This document shows, one piece after another, positions 1 through 6,676 of a stretch of DNA of 64,000 nucleotides; the stretch's first letter is position 1; the number at the start of each line of letters is the position of its first letter. This stretch comes from an uncultured Lachnospiraceae bacterium (GTDB lineage: Bacteria; Bacillota; Clostridia; Lachnospirales; Lachnospiraceae): assembly GCA_910578795.1 (NCBI GenBank), contig CAJTSD010000017.1, forward strand, positions 1-64,000, written 5' to 3'. The translations under genes were made by a program, and so were the position numbers. Below the pieces are notes generated by a model. It did no database searches. It was not told the DNA's origin and saw only the letters and a list, made by a program, of their open reading frames with translations.

Positions 1-353
1 ACTGCTCGCCATGGCAAGGAACATAAACAAGCTCCATAATAAGATTCAAAAAGGCAGGACGGGAACACATTTGTTTCCAGTGAAAAGCGCTTAATTTTAA
101 ACATCTCAAAACAAACTTTCAAGCCATGGGAAATGGCTTATTAAAGTATGCCCTTTTTATAGAATAACAGAGTGATCCGGGACTTTTTCTTAAAATCACA
201 TGTAAAAACAGCAAAAATGAAGCTGTCGCTTCACGAATTTTTATTCGTTAAAGCGACAGCCCCATAACATAATAAAGTAATGCAGAAACATCACTATTGT
301 TACACTGTTTTCAATATTGATTTATATACATATATAGTTTGTACACTGTTTCT
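1..353. other. Intergenic stretch with two hairpins, no gene
   Basis: No credible coding region is seen here. Two inverted repeats stand out: AAGCCAT/ATGGCTT at 121-139 with a 5-nt loop, and GCTGTCGCTT (222-231) against AAGCGACAGC (251-260) with an inner ACGAAT/ATTCGT segment. The second lies downstream of the minus-strand RadC-like gene and, read on the minus strand, is followed by a T-rich tract, so it could be that gene's terminator. The remainder is AT-rich and uninformative. Confidence 0.45.
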
Positions 354-818
354 CTATAACAGTCCGTTTTCCTCAAAACTGTAATATTCATTATCCGTAA
401 TGATGATATGGTCTGCGAGGCGGATATCCAAAAGCGCGCCTGCTTCTTTGATTTTTGCGGTCGTTTCAATATCCCTGCCGCTTGGCTGTGCACTGCCCGA
501 CGGGTGGTTATGGCAGAGCACTATCATGACCGCGCCGGCAAGCAGCGCCCTCATATACACTTCCCTTGCAGACAAAAGGCTTGAACTGACCGTTCCTTTG
601 GATATAAGGAATATCCCGATTATTTTACACGTGCTGTTTAACGCCGCCATGTAACAGTGTTCTTCCGCAAGCTTATCCAAATACAGAAGTTCCTTCATCA
701 TACGCACCGTATCATCTGGGCTGCATATTTTTCCAATGCCGTAATTCACGCCCCTTTCTTTCACCAGTATTGTACGGTTATCCTCTGACAGCATTGTATT
801 GTAAAAATTAATCCTCAT
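354..818 (-). CDS. RadC-like JAB/MPN+ domain protein
   Basis: A 154-residue protein with the JAMM metalloprotease signature HNHPSGSAQPSGRD near residues 102-115, preceded by the usual hydrophobic strand (GAVMIVLC). It corresponds to the RadC C-terminal domain only and lacks the N-terminal helix-hairpin-helix part of chromosomal RadC. Short versions like this are typical of plasmids, integrative elements and prophages of Clostridia, where the cellular role remains unclear despite the historical DNA-repair name. The start at 818 is preferred because a GGGG purine run sits 8 nt upstream; a GTG at 836 would add six residues that overlap that ribosome site. It shares its strand with the recombinase and SprT-like genes. 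Confidence 0.85.
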   Translation of the reverse strand: MRINFYNTMLSEDNRTILVKERGVNYGIGKICSPDDTVRMMKELLYLDKLAEEHCYMAALNSTCKIIGIFLISKGTVSSSLLSAREVYMRALLAGAVMIVLCHNHPSGSAQPSGRDIETTAKIKEAGALLDIRLADHIIITDNEYYSFEENGLL

Positions 819-1090
819 AACGTGATCCCCCTGCACTTTTTTGTGAGGTTTGGAAACGGCGTTTCACCGCCCCCCTTTCATGCATTAAATAATTTTTGGA
901 TTATAAACTATGTGAATATTAAAATACTTTTGTGAATAATTCAGATAAGACAATGAAAACTCTGAAATTATCAGCGTACTTTTAAATATTGCCGTCCCAA
1001 ACCTCTTGGGGATTGTAACGCGTGGGCTTTTTCCCGTCAGTGGTGCTTATGACGGTATCCGCTTAATTTTTTTAGTGATTTTTTCATAAA

Positions 1091-1123
1091 AAAAGTTGAA
1101 ACATTTGAAATATTTCAACTTTT
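1091..1123 (-). terminator. Hairpin 3' of the recombinase gene
   Basis: An 11-bp stem (AAAAGTTGAAA at 1091-1101 with TTTCAACTTTT at 1113-1123) has an 11-nt loop. Read on the minus strand it is followed by a run of T residues (from 1094 down to 1087), giving a Rho-independent-like terminator about 35 nt past the recombinase stop. The rest of the 819-1156 gap shows no gene. The left arm and loop are part of a 20-bp sequence repeated at 2850-2869, so the site could instead be a recombinase target. Confidence 0.55.
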
Positions 1124-1156
1124 CCCATTGTAAGTTTTTAATTCATCATGATATTA

Positions 1157-1732
1157 TTAAAAATCTATTGGTTTATTGCTGTCCTCATATTCGCTGGCTT
1201 TTCTGTAAAATGTGCTCCTGCTGATGCTTAACCGCCTGCTGGCGGAAGCAGCAGTAATATTTCCCGACTTCCATTGACTGTATATTTCATCAAAGTCTTT
1301 TAATTCTTTTGGAAGCCGTCCCCTGTATTTTCCCTGTTCTTTTGCAATCTCTATGCCTTCCCGCTGCCGCTGTCTTATGTATTCCCGTTCCAGCTCCGCT
1401 ACCGCCCCAAAGATTGTAAGCATGAACTTCCCAGCCGGAGTGTCCGTATCAATATTCTCTTTGTGGCTGACAAACTGAACCTGTTTATTATTTAACTGCT
1501 CTGTCAGTTCCAGCAAATCTTTTGTATTCCTCGCAAATCTTGAAATGCTTTCCACAATTACGGAATCACCCTCACGCACATAATTCATCATTTCATGCAG
1601 GGCGGGGCGTTCCATGTCTTTACCGCTCATTTTGTCAATGTAAACTTTATCAACTCCCAGTGTCTTCATGATTTCTTCCTGCCTTGCCGTATTCTGTTCT
1701 TTTGTGCTCACTCTTACATATCCTATTTTCAT
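1157..1732 (-). CDS. Small serine recombinase (resolvase/invertase family)
   Basis: A 191-residue protein of the Tn3-resolvase/Hin-invertase type. The catalytic serine lies in the N-terminal GYVRVSTKEQN motif (Ser9), followed by the conserved SISRFARN stretch near residues 62-69, the long E-helix region with GAVAELEREYIRQRQREG, and a C-terminal helix-turn-helix (ITAASASRRLSISRSTFYRK) that would bind half-sites. Length matches the family (180-200 aa), so it appears intact. AAGGAG lies 8 nt before the ATG. Such enzymes resolve cointegrates or multimers, or invert DNA, and accompany plasmids and transposons. The 290 nt upstream contain several inverted repeats that may be its recombination site. 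Confidence 0.9.
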   Translation of the reverse strand: MKIGYVRVSTKEQNTARQEEIMKTLGVDKVYIDKMSGKDMERPALHEMMNYVREGDSVIVESISRFARNTKDLLELTEQLNNKQVQFVSHKENIDTDTPAGKFMLTIFGAVAELEREYIRQRQREGIEIAKEQGKYRGRLPKELKDFDEIYSQWKSGNITAASASRRLSISRSTFYRKASEYEDSNKPIDF

Positions 1733-2023
1733 AATGCCTGCTCCTTTCCCAACTAGACCATTAAATGTGAGATACCAAAAATTTTCATCATTTCAGAAAG
1801 TGTCTCAAAAAGCTATACCCAACCCAAGCGGAACATTCATACACTTTTCACACATAAAAACTGTCCCGATAGAGCAGTGGTGCCCTTTTTGACACACCAT
1901 TTGAAACATATATCATATATATCCATTTTCTTTTCAGAGCAGATTTACAGGCACACATTGACATAATAAAATGCCGGAACACTTACCATACACTGTATAT
2001 GGATATATCCCGACATTTTATAT
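1733..2023. promoter_or_regulatory. AT-rich control region upstream of the recombinase
   Basis: This gap between recombinase and SprT-like gene holds no convincing gene. It contains a TAAAATG (1967-1973) / CATTTTA (2014-2020) inverted repeat with flanking CCGG/CCCG, and two related AT-rich motifs ending in ATATATCC. Resolvases generally act on a res site immediately upstream of their own gene, so this is the natural place for one. That assignment is inference; no known res consensus was matched. Confidence 0.3.
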
Positions 2024-2045
2024 TTTTGGCAGTGCACTGCCAAAA
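2024..2045. repeat. Perfect 22-bp palindrome after the SprT-like gene
   Basis: TTTTGGCAGTG is followed directly by its exact reverse complement. It abuts the TGA at 2046-2048 that would end the full-length SprT-like protein in the -1 frame, so it may act as a 3' hairpin for that gene. There is no long U tract on either strand. A dyad-binding protein site is an equal possibility. Confidence 0.5.
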
Positions 2046-2163
2046 TCACTTTTCCAATTTTACAAACTGTACATTACAGTCCATGCACAGCACGTTTAAA
2101 TTTTTTGTTGCGCGAAAACTGTTTCCACAGCAGGGGCACTGGTATTTTCTTGTACTTGTTTTT
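2046..2163 (-). other. Zinc-ribbon tail of the SprT-like protein in the -1 frame
   Basis: Reading the minus strand one frame back from the SprT-like gene, starting at the A6 run (2164-2159), gives an open frame with a four-cysteine zinc ribbon: CPCCGNSFRATKNLN, then CMDCNVQF, ending at TGA 2048-2046. SprT-family proteins normally end in such a ribbon, so this is the missing C-terminus. Either one base was lost or gained in the A run, or the ribosome or polymerase slips there. Upstream of the A run this frame has a TAA, so entry must occur at the run itself. Confidence 0.75.
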
Positions 2164-2701
2164 TATTCCCCGTCTGATTTCCGTTTCCGTCTGTACCGTT
2201 ATTCCCACCCGAACTGTTTCCAGTGCCCATAATTATCATTTCACCGTCGCGGTTTATATCCAAAGGTTTTTCCACGCCATGACTTTGTATGACCTCAATA
2301 AACCCTTCTGACGGCTCCGTAACGGAATAGCCGATATATTTACAATAGCTGATAATTAATCCCCTTGTCTCTGCTTCCCTCTTGAAATTTCTGTTGTGAT
2401 ACCTTCCCTCTTTGCTTGTGTCATTGATGCCGCTTAACTGGCAGTAGTAATGCACCATCTCATGCATTAATGTAGCCATTGTTTCCTCAATGTTTCTGTC
2501 TAAATGCTCTGCACTGATGTTTATCTCGTTGTAATGGTTTTCCTCCGCTTTCCAAACCCTGCCTGTAGTGAAATGCCCGTATGTCTTGGGGGAACTCATA
2601 ATCGTTATCACAACAGGCGGCAGTGCATTACCGAAGTAAACCTCATTTAAGACCTCAAACCCGTATTCCAAAACTTCCTGCATATTCTTTAACATTTCCA
2701 T
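2096..2701 (-). CDS. SprT-like zinc metalloprotease domain protein
   Basis: About 200 residues with the metalloprotease motif HEMVHYY in the middle and a further downstream histidine (RYHNRNF), as in SprT/Spartan-like proteins. The family processes DNA-protein crosslinks in eukaryotes; the bacterial plasmid/ICE versions are uncharacterised. The 0-frame product ends in a low-complexity G/N/T-rich tail and then QENTSAPAVETVFAQQKI, which is a frame-shifted reading of the expected zinc ribbon. Start at 2701 is chosen because GGAGG lies immediately upstream; the ATG at 2716 precedes that site and the ATG at 2695 is also possible. It is the third minus-strand gene of the element-like block. Confidence 0.8.
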   Translation of the reverse strand: MEMLKNMQEVLEYGFEVLNEVYFGNALPPVVITIMSSPKTYGHFTTGRVWKAEENHYNEINISAEHLDRNIEETMATLMHEMVHYYCQLSGINDTSKEGRYHNRNFKREAETRGLIISYCKYIGYSVTEPSEGFIEVIQSHGVEKPLDINRDGEMIIMGTGNSSGGNNGTDGNGNQTGNKKQVQENTSAPAVETVFAQQKI

Positions 2702-2849
2702 GAACCTCCGCAACATTTTATTTTTTCTTTTGGTTCATTCTAACGCTTTGGACTATGTGTGTCTGTGGTGATGGTGTACGGACTTACTGGCTGATTTTTG
2801 TGCGGAATGCAGAGTAAACAGCAGTAACCGTATCTTTCAATCATTGCTG

Positions 2850-2869
2850 AAAAGTTGAAACATTTGAAA
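2850..2869 (+). repeat. 20-bp direct repeat, second copy (first at 1091-1110)
   Basis: AAAAGTTGAAACATTTGAAA occurs identically at 1091-1110 and here, in the same orientation, about 1.76 kb apart and bracketing the recombinase and SprT-like genes. At the first copy it is part of a palindrome; here only the left arm and loop are present. Possible explanations are recombinase target sites, or duplication of a short segment. Confidence 0.6.
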
Positions 2870-2894
2870 CAAATAAGTGCTTACACCATATAAG

Positions 2895-2926
2895 AAAAAG
2901 ACAGGAACAGCTTGTCCTGTCTTTTT
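2895..2926. terminator. Bidirectional intrinsic terminator
   Basis: A perfect 12-bp stem, AAAAAGACAGGA at 2895-2906 with TCCTGTCTTTTT at 2915-2926, has an 8-nt loop. The A and T tracts at each side let it work on both strands. It lies between the SprT-like gene start and the gene remnant at 3035, close to where the element-like block seems to end. Confidence 0.85.
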
Positions 2927-3034
2927 GTATTATCAATTTACATTATAATCCTATTACTGTATACGGCTGGTTGCTGGTTCTGTATTTTTTCGGTTCTAAT
3001 TGCACCAAAAGTTCTTTATACAAAACTTTTCTGA

Positions 3035-4093
3035 TTCTACTCGAAACTATATACGGAATGGTATCGGAACCAAGGATATAATTTTGATATTACAAATAGT
3101 ACCGCGTATGACCAGTATTTTGTATACGGGCGTCCGATTTATGACTCTATCAGCAAAATTGTAGATGAAATATTTAATGAATATGTCAGAAGGAGCGGAC
3201 AGAATGCGCCGTATTTTACTTCTTTTTGTAACGGTACGACTGCAACCTGTCAGGGAATGTCACAGTGGGGAACCGTTTCTTTGGCGAACCGGAATTTCAC
3301 GCCGCTGCAAATTCTGCGCTCTTATTATCCAAATGATATAGAAATTGTGCAGACGAATACGATTACCGGTATTGTATCCTCCTATCCGGGCGCGGCGCTG
3401 AGAGTCGGAAGCACCGGTCTTGACGTGCAGACCATTCAGACATACTTAAACAGAATCAGACGAAATTATCCCGCAATTCCGGCAATTACAGACAATGCCG
3501 GTGTATTTGGAGACAGTACAAGAGCGGCAGTGACGACATTTCAAAAAATATTTAATTTAACGGCGGACGGTATTGTAGGAAAAGCGACATGGTACAAAAT
3601 TTCAAGAATTTACACCGCGGTTGCAAGACTTGCCGAACTGGACAGCGAGGGCAATACTCTTGGAATCGGCACGGTTCCTCCGTCTGCAATACTCAGGCAG
3701 GGTTCTACGGGGCAGGATGTCATTACCCTGCAATATCTGTTAAATGTAATCGGTGAATATTATCCCGGTATTCCGGTGATTGCACAGGACGGTATTTTCG
3801 GCAGCGGAACAAGACAGGCGGTGATTGCCTTTCAAAATGAAATGCGGCTTTCTCCGGACGGCATTGTGGGTATGCGCACATGGAATGCGCTCTATGATAC
3901 GTATTTGGGAATCGGAGAAAATATCTCTCCGCCGGGAAGCGGCTCTTTTGCATATACCGTGAAAAGTGGGGATACGCTTTGGCTGCTGGCAAGGCGTTTC
4001 AATACGACAGTGGACGCGATTATGCGCCTGAACGGACTGACAAGCGATTTGCTGAATATCGGTCAGGTGCTGCAGATACCAGGGCGTGGATAA
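3035..4093 (+). pseudogene. 5'-truncated SpoIID/peptidoglycan-binding/LysM protein
   Basis: The frame is open from a TGA at 3032-3034 to 4093 but the first in-frame ATG (3257) lies inside a conserved domain. The translated upstream part (YTEWYRNQGYNFDITNST, later QYFVYGR and CQGMSQWGTVSLA) matches the back half of a SpoIID/LytB-like domain. It is followed by two peptidoglycan-binding_1 repeats (each with LRVGSTG/LRQGSTG and GIVG motifs) and a C-terminal LysM (YTVKSGDTLWLLARRFN). Family members carry roughly 100-150 further N-terminal residues and a start, which are absent. The gene was probably cut by insertion or deletion linked to the mobile block on its left. No ribosome site precedes 3257, so functional translation is doubtful. 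Confidence 0.75.
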
Positions 4094-4119
4094 AAATTGG
4101 AGAAAAGTATACATAAATA

Positions 4120-4158
4120 GGGAATATTGCCGTTACAAACGGAGATATTCCCCTTTTT
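4120..4158 (+). terminator. Intrinsic terminator after the truncated gene
   Basis: GGGAATAT (4120-4127) pairs with ATATTCCC (4145-4152), with an inner CCGT/ACGG segment, followed by CTTTTTC. It terminates plus-strand transcription before the convergent rtcB gene. Confidence 0.75.
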
Positions 4159-4164
4159 CTTAAA

Positions 4165-5397
4165 TTACCCCTTAACAACCCCAATCGTTTTTAATTTCCG
4201 AATCGGTGTCACAAGGTCGCTTTGCTGCGCCATAACCTCGTCAATATCCTTATAAGCAAACCGGCATTCCTCCGCAACGTCATTCTTTTTACGTTTCCCG
4301 AGAATTACTCCTTGTTCCCTCAAATCGAGGATTACCTGCTCGGTCGTAAACTGCTGCATGGCGCCGCTTCTTGAATATGCCCTGCCTGCGCCATGCGAGG
4401 AGGTACAGAACGATTCCGGATTTCCTTTTCCCTCCACGACATAGCTGTAGGAACCCATGGCGCCCGGAATCACGGCAAGTTCGCCTTGTCTTACCCTTGT
4501 TGCGCCTTTGCGGTGCACCCAGACATTGGCGTCATAGTGGTTCTCCAAAGCGGCATAATTGTGATGACAGTTAATCTGACCGCTAAAAGAGACGGACAGT
4601 CCTGCATACCGTTCAATTTGCTCTTTCACGACCCCGCACACTTTTTCAAGCATACGCTCTCTGTTCTCAAAAGCATAATCAAGCGCAAGCTGCATCCAGT
4701 TCAGATACTGCCTGCCTTCCTTTGTATGTACCGGAAGGAAGGCGAGCCTGTATTCATCAGGAACCTGACTGTACCAGGTCTGATTTAATGTACGTGCCGC
4801 ATTGTGAAAATAATCACAAATTTCCTTTCCAAGGTGACGGCTTCCGGAATGAATCATAATGCAGAGGTATCCGTTTTCATCTTCCTGAAGCTCAATAAAA
4901 TGATTTCCGCCGCCAAGTGTTCCTGTCTGATAATAACCTTCTTCGATTAAATGGATTAAATCAGGATTTGCTTCGTATTGATCCATGTTTTTAAGCGCCA
5001 AATCCAAAACAGGGGATTCCTGCTTCTGCTTATATTTGTCGTATCCTACGGGAACTGACCGCATGATATTTCCGATAATGGACTGTACGAGTGTCGCAGT
5101 TCCTGCCGTCACGTCCCGTATTTCTTCGTATTTAATGTTCGTTGCCGTAAATACCATTCCACATCCGATGTCGGCGCCGACCGCGTTTGGTATGATGGCA
5201 TCTTTCGTGGCAATGACGCCGCCAATCGGCATTCCTTTCCCTGTATGCGTATCAGGCATCAGACATACCCATTTATGGATAAACGGAAGATTTGATAAAT
5301 GGTACGCCTGCTCCACGCAGGACTCCTCGATTTTATCGATTCCCGAAAGCCATGTCTTGATTGGGAATTTTGTTTTATCATTATATATTACAAACAT
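4165..5397 (-). CDS. rtcB: RNA ligase RtcB
   Basis: A 410-residue RtcB-family ligase, which joins 3'-phosphate (or 2',3'-cyclic phosphate) and 5'-OH RNA ends using GTP and Mn2+. Visible family motifs are the metal-binding cysteine in VGADIGCGMV, HSGSRHLG, HNYAALE, the glycine-rich GAMGSYSYVV, and SSHGAGRAYSR containing the histidine that becomes guanylylated. The start at 5397 is chosen because AGGCAGGA lies 8 nt upstream and MFVIYNDK fits the family N-terminus; a longer reading from 5496 would run into the tRNA-like gene. No archease, RtcA, Rsr or PrfH gene is adjacent. A tRNA-like gene with an inserted segment lies 92 nt upstream on the same strand, making a specific RNA partner plausible. 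Confidence 0.95.
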   Translation of the reverse strand: MFVIYNDKTKFPIKTWLSGIDKIEESCVEQAYHLSNLPFIHKWVCLMPDTHTGKGMPIGGVIATKDAIIPNAVGADIGCGMVFTATNIKYEEIRDVTAGTATLVQSIIGNIMRSVPVGYDKYKQKQESPVLDLALKNMDQYEANPDLIHLIEEGYYQTGTLGGGNHFIELQEDENGYLCIMIHSGSRHLGKEICDYFHNAARTLNQTWYSQVPDEYRLAFLPVHTKEGRQYLNWMQLALDYAFENRERMLEKVCGVVKEQIERYAGLSVSFSGQINCHHNYAALENHYDANVWVHRKGATRVRQGELAVIPGAMGSYSYVVEGKGNPESFCTSSHGAGRAYSRSGAMQQFTTEQVILDLREQGVILGKRKKNDVAEECRFAYKDIDEVMAQQSDLVTPIRKLKTIGVVKG

Positions 5398-5489
5398 GAA
5401 TCGTTCCTGCCTTTCTGTTTTTATTCCTATGTTTTTATTTTTATGTTTTGATTTGGAAAGCTTTGACTTGGAAAAACGCCCAAAAGCCG

Positions 5490-5603
5490 TTGCCAAGGCG
5501 GGATTCGAACCCGCGAATACGCACTTGACAGGTGTTTGATATTGCTGTTAAGGTCTTTGCCAAGACCTGTTTTTCCGCGCTCTACCGCTGAGCTACTGTA
5601 GCA
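5490..5603 (-). tRNA. tRNA-like gene (GUC anticodon) split by a 41-nt insertion
   Basis: Read on the minus strand: acceptor TGCTA(C)AG (5603-5596) pairs with CTTGGCA (5497-5491), 7 bp with one bulged C and one T-G pair; TA; D-arm GCTC-AGCGGTA-GAGC; G26; then CG (5577-5576). A 41-nt insertion follows (5575-5535). After it come CAC, the loop CTGTCAA (U33, anticodon GUC), GTGCG, variable TATTC, a perfect T-arm GCGGG-TTCGAAT-CCCGC, the acceptor 3' strand, and A73. Without the insertion the anticodon stem becomes CGCAC/GTGCG, a perfect 5 bp, and the RNA is a normal 73 nt. The junction, between positions 28 and 29, is unambiguous. CCA is not encoded. The insertion contains a 7-bp hairpin AGGTCTT/AAGACCT. 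It could be an intron-bearing tRNA, a tRNA mimic, or a dead tRNA. The identity as a functional tRNA-Asp is unproven: A73 and U1-A72 are not typical of tRNA-Asp. Confidence 0.75.
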
Positions 5604-5741
5604 GCAGACTTTTGGAAGTTTTCCCTTGTCTGAATATAAGATACCATGTTTGACGGGAAGAATCATTTCAAAAAAGTTGCGAAGGTATTGTGTCCTGAAT
5701 ATTGTGTAAAAAATGTAGAAAAACCTATACTTTTTTGGAAT

Positions 5742-5890
5742 TTATAGTATAATGTCGTCAGACATTATATCCGCCCGAATGGGCATAAACGTACTGTAAT
5801 TGAGGAGCAATTATAGTATAATGTCGTCAGACATTATATCCGCCCGAATGGGCATAAACGTACCATAATTGCGGAGCAATTATAGTATAC
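5742..5890 (+). repeat. Two 69-bp tandem repeats plus a partial third
   Basis: Copies at 5742-5810 and 5811-5879 differ at three positions; an 11-bp start of a third copy (5880-5890) follows. Each unit can fold into three small hairpins: AATGTC-GTCA-GACATT, GCCC-GAAT-GGGC, and TAATTG-(A/C)GGAG-CAATTA, the last with GGAG in its loop. The differences fall in the loop or at the edge of the third stem, so pairing is kept. The array sits between the tRNA-like gene and the decayed gene at 5950. GGA-in-loop hairpins resemble CsrA sites, but this is only suggestive. Confidence 0.8.
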
Positions 5891-5949
5891 TGAAAAAGAA
5901 CATATATTTGGACAAAGGCTGTTTGGGATACAATAGGAGGATAAGAAAC

Positions 5950-6649
5950 ATGGAAAAACAAAGCGCACAGACTCTTATAGTCGAAGAAAAGGACCTTGAA
6001 TTGATGCGAAAGAAATACCAACAGGAAATGGACCGCTTTCAGCCATATGGTGCGGTATCGGAGGAGCAGAAGCGGTTCCGCCATTTGGTTAAGGTGACGG
6101 GCTTTATTACGTTTCACTTAGATCCGAAATATTGGAACGCATGGACGTAGGATTGCATCGAGAACAAGGACTGGCAGGCAGTATGCCGAATCACAAATCA
6201 GCGCTTCAAGAGTGCGGCGCTGCCGAACATCTACGGAGGATACCACCACGAAAGCAGCCCTTGGCTTGTACTGGAAGGTGCGGCATGTGGAAACACGGCG
6301 CATAGTTCACGCATTCTGCCGCCCGAGCTTGCGGCGGTCAAAAATTACCTCAACCCGTTTGCGCCGGTTGCCTCCCACCTGATGATTGGTCTTTGGTATC
6401 AAATATAAAGAGGCGCTTGCAGAGGGCGTTTCCATGGGAGAGCATTTTCTGTCGCAGAAAAAACCTGCGCTTTTGGAAAAGATGATGGTTGCGTTTCTGA
6501 TGGATTTACAGACGCAGGATATGGAGAAAGCCTCGCAGGACTTGCTGGAGGTCTGCAAAAGCTACCGTAAATTTCATCGGTTTCCATTCAGGATAAGACC
6601 GTTTGGCGTTTATGCACATGGGCACCCGGTGTTCCCCTATTCGATTTAA
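5950..6649 (+). pseudogene. Decayed gene of unknown function
   Basis: AGGAGG precedes an ATG at 5950, and reading gives MEKQSAQTLIVEEKD onward for 66 residues to a TAG at 6148-6150. The same frame then continues (DCIENKDWQAVCRITNQRF and more) to about 6408, and the coding signal passes into another frame from about 6386 (GIKYKEALAEGVSMGEHF, then KMMVAFLMDLQTQDMEKA), ending at 6649. One nonsense mutation and at least one frameshift therefore interrupt a protein of roughly 230 residues. I do not recognise the family. The helical, E/K-rich C-terminal part recalls some immunity-type or DUF proteins, with low confidence. A good ribosome site and AT-rich leader suggest it was once expressed. Confidence 0.65.
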
Positions 6650-6654
6650 TTAAT

Positions 6655-6668
6655 AGAACAAAAGTTCT
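6655..6668 (+). promoter_or_regulatory. LexA (SOS) box ahead of uvrBA
   Basis: AGAACAAAAGTTCT contains GAAC-N4-GTTC, the core of the Gram-positive LexA/DinR operator, as a perfect dyad. It lies 9 nt upstream of the likely uvrB promoter, as expected for SOS-induced excision repair genes. Confidence 0.75.
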
Positions 6669-6676
6669 AAAATCTC

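Noticed and set aside
2105..2311. Small plus-strand frames opposite the SprT-like gene
   Set aside because: Shadow frames of a well-supported metalloprotease gene without ribosome sites.
3257..4093. Treating the ATG at 3257 as the true start of an intact gene
   Set aside because: It lies inside the conserved CQGMSQWG motif, with clear homology continuing upstream to about 3040.
5490..5603. Group I intron, T-box leader, or YrlA (Ro-associated) RNA as explanations for the split tRNA-like gene
   Set aside because: The insert is far too short for a group I intron; no T-box sequence or specifier stem is seen; no Ro60/Rsr gene is adjacent and the RNA has a full tRNA layout including an anticodon arm.
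5427..5666. A 79-residue minus-strand frame and the 33-residue N-terminal extension of RtcB, both running through the tRNA-like gene
   Set aside because: Their sequence is a translation of tRNA arms (SSAVERG, VRIPPWQ type strings). The ribosome site supports the RtcB start at 5397.
5748..5753. TATAAT in each 69-bp repeat read as tandem promoters
   Set aside because: No acceptable -35 element lies 16-18 nt upstream in any copy.
5742..5890. CRISPR array
   Set aside because: Repeats are directly adjacent with no spacers, only two copies, and no cas gene is present.
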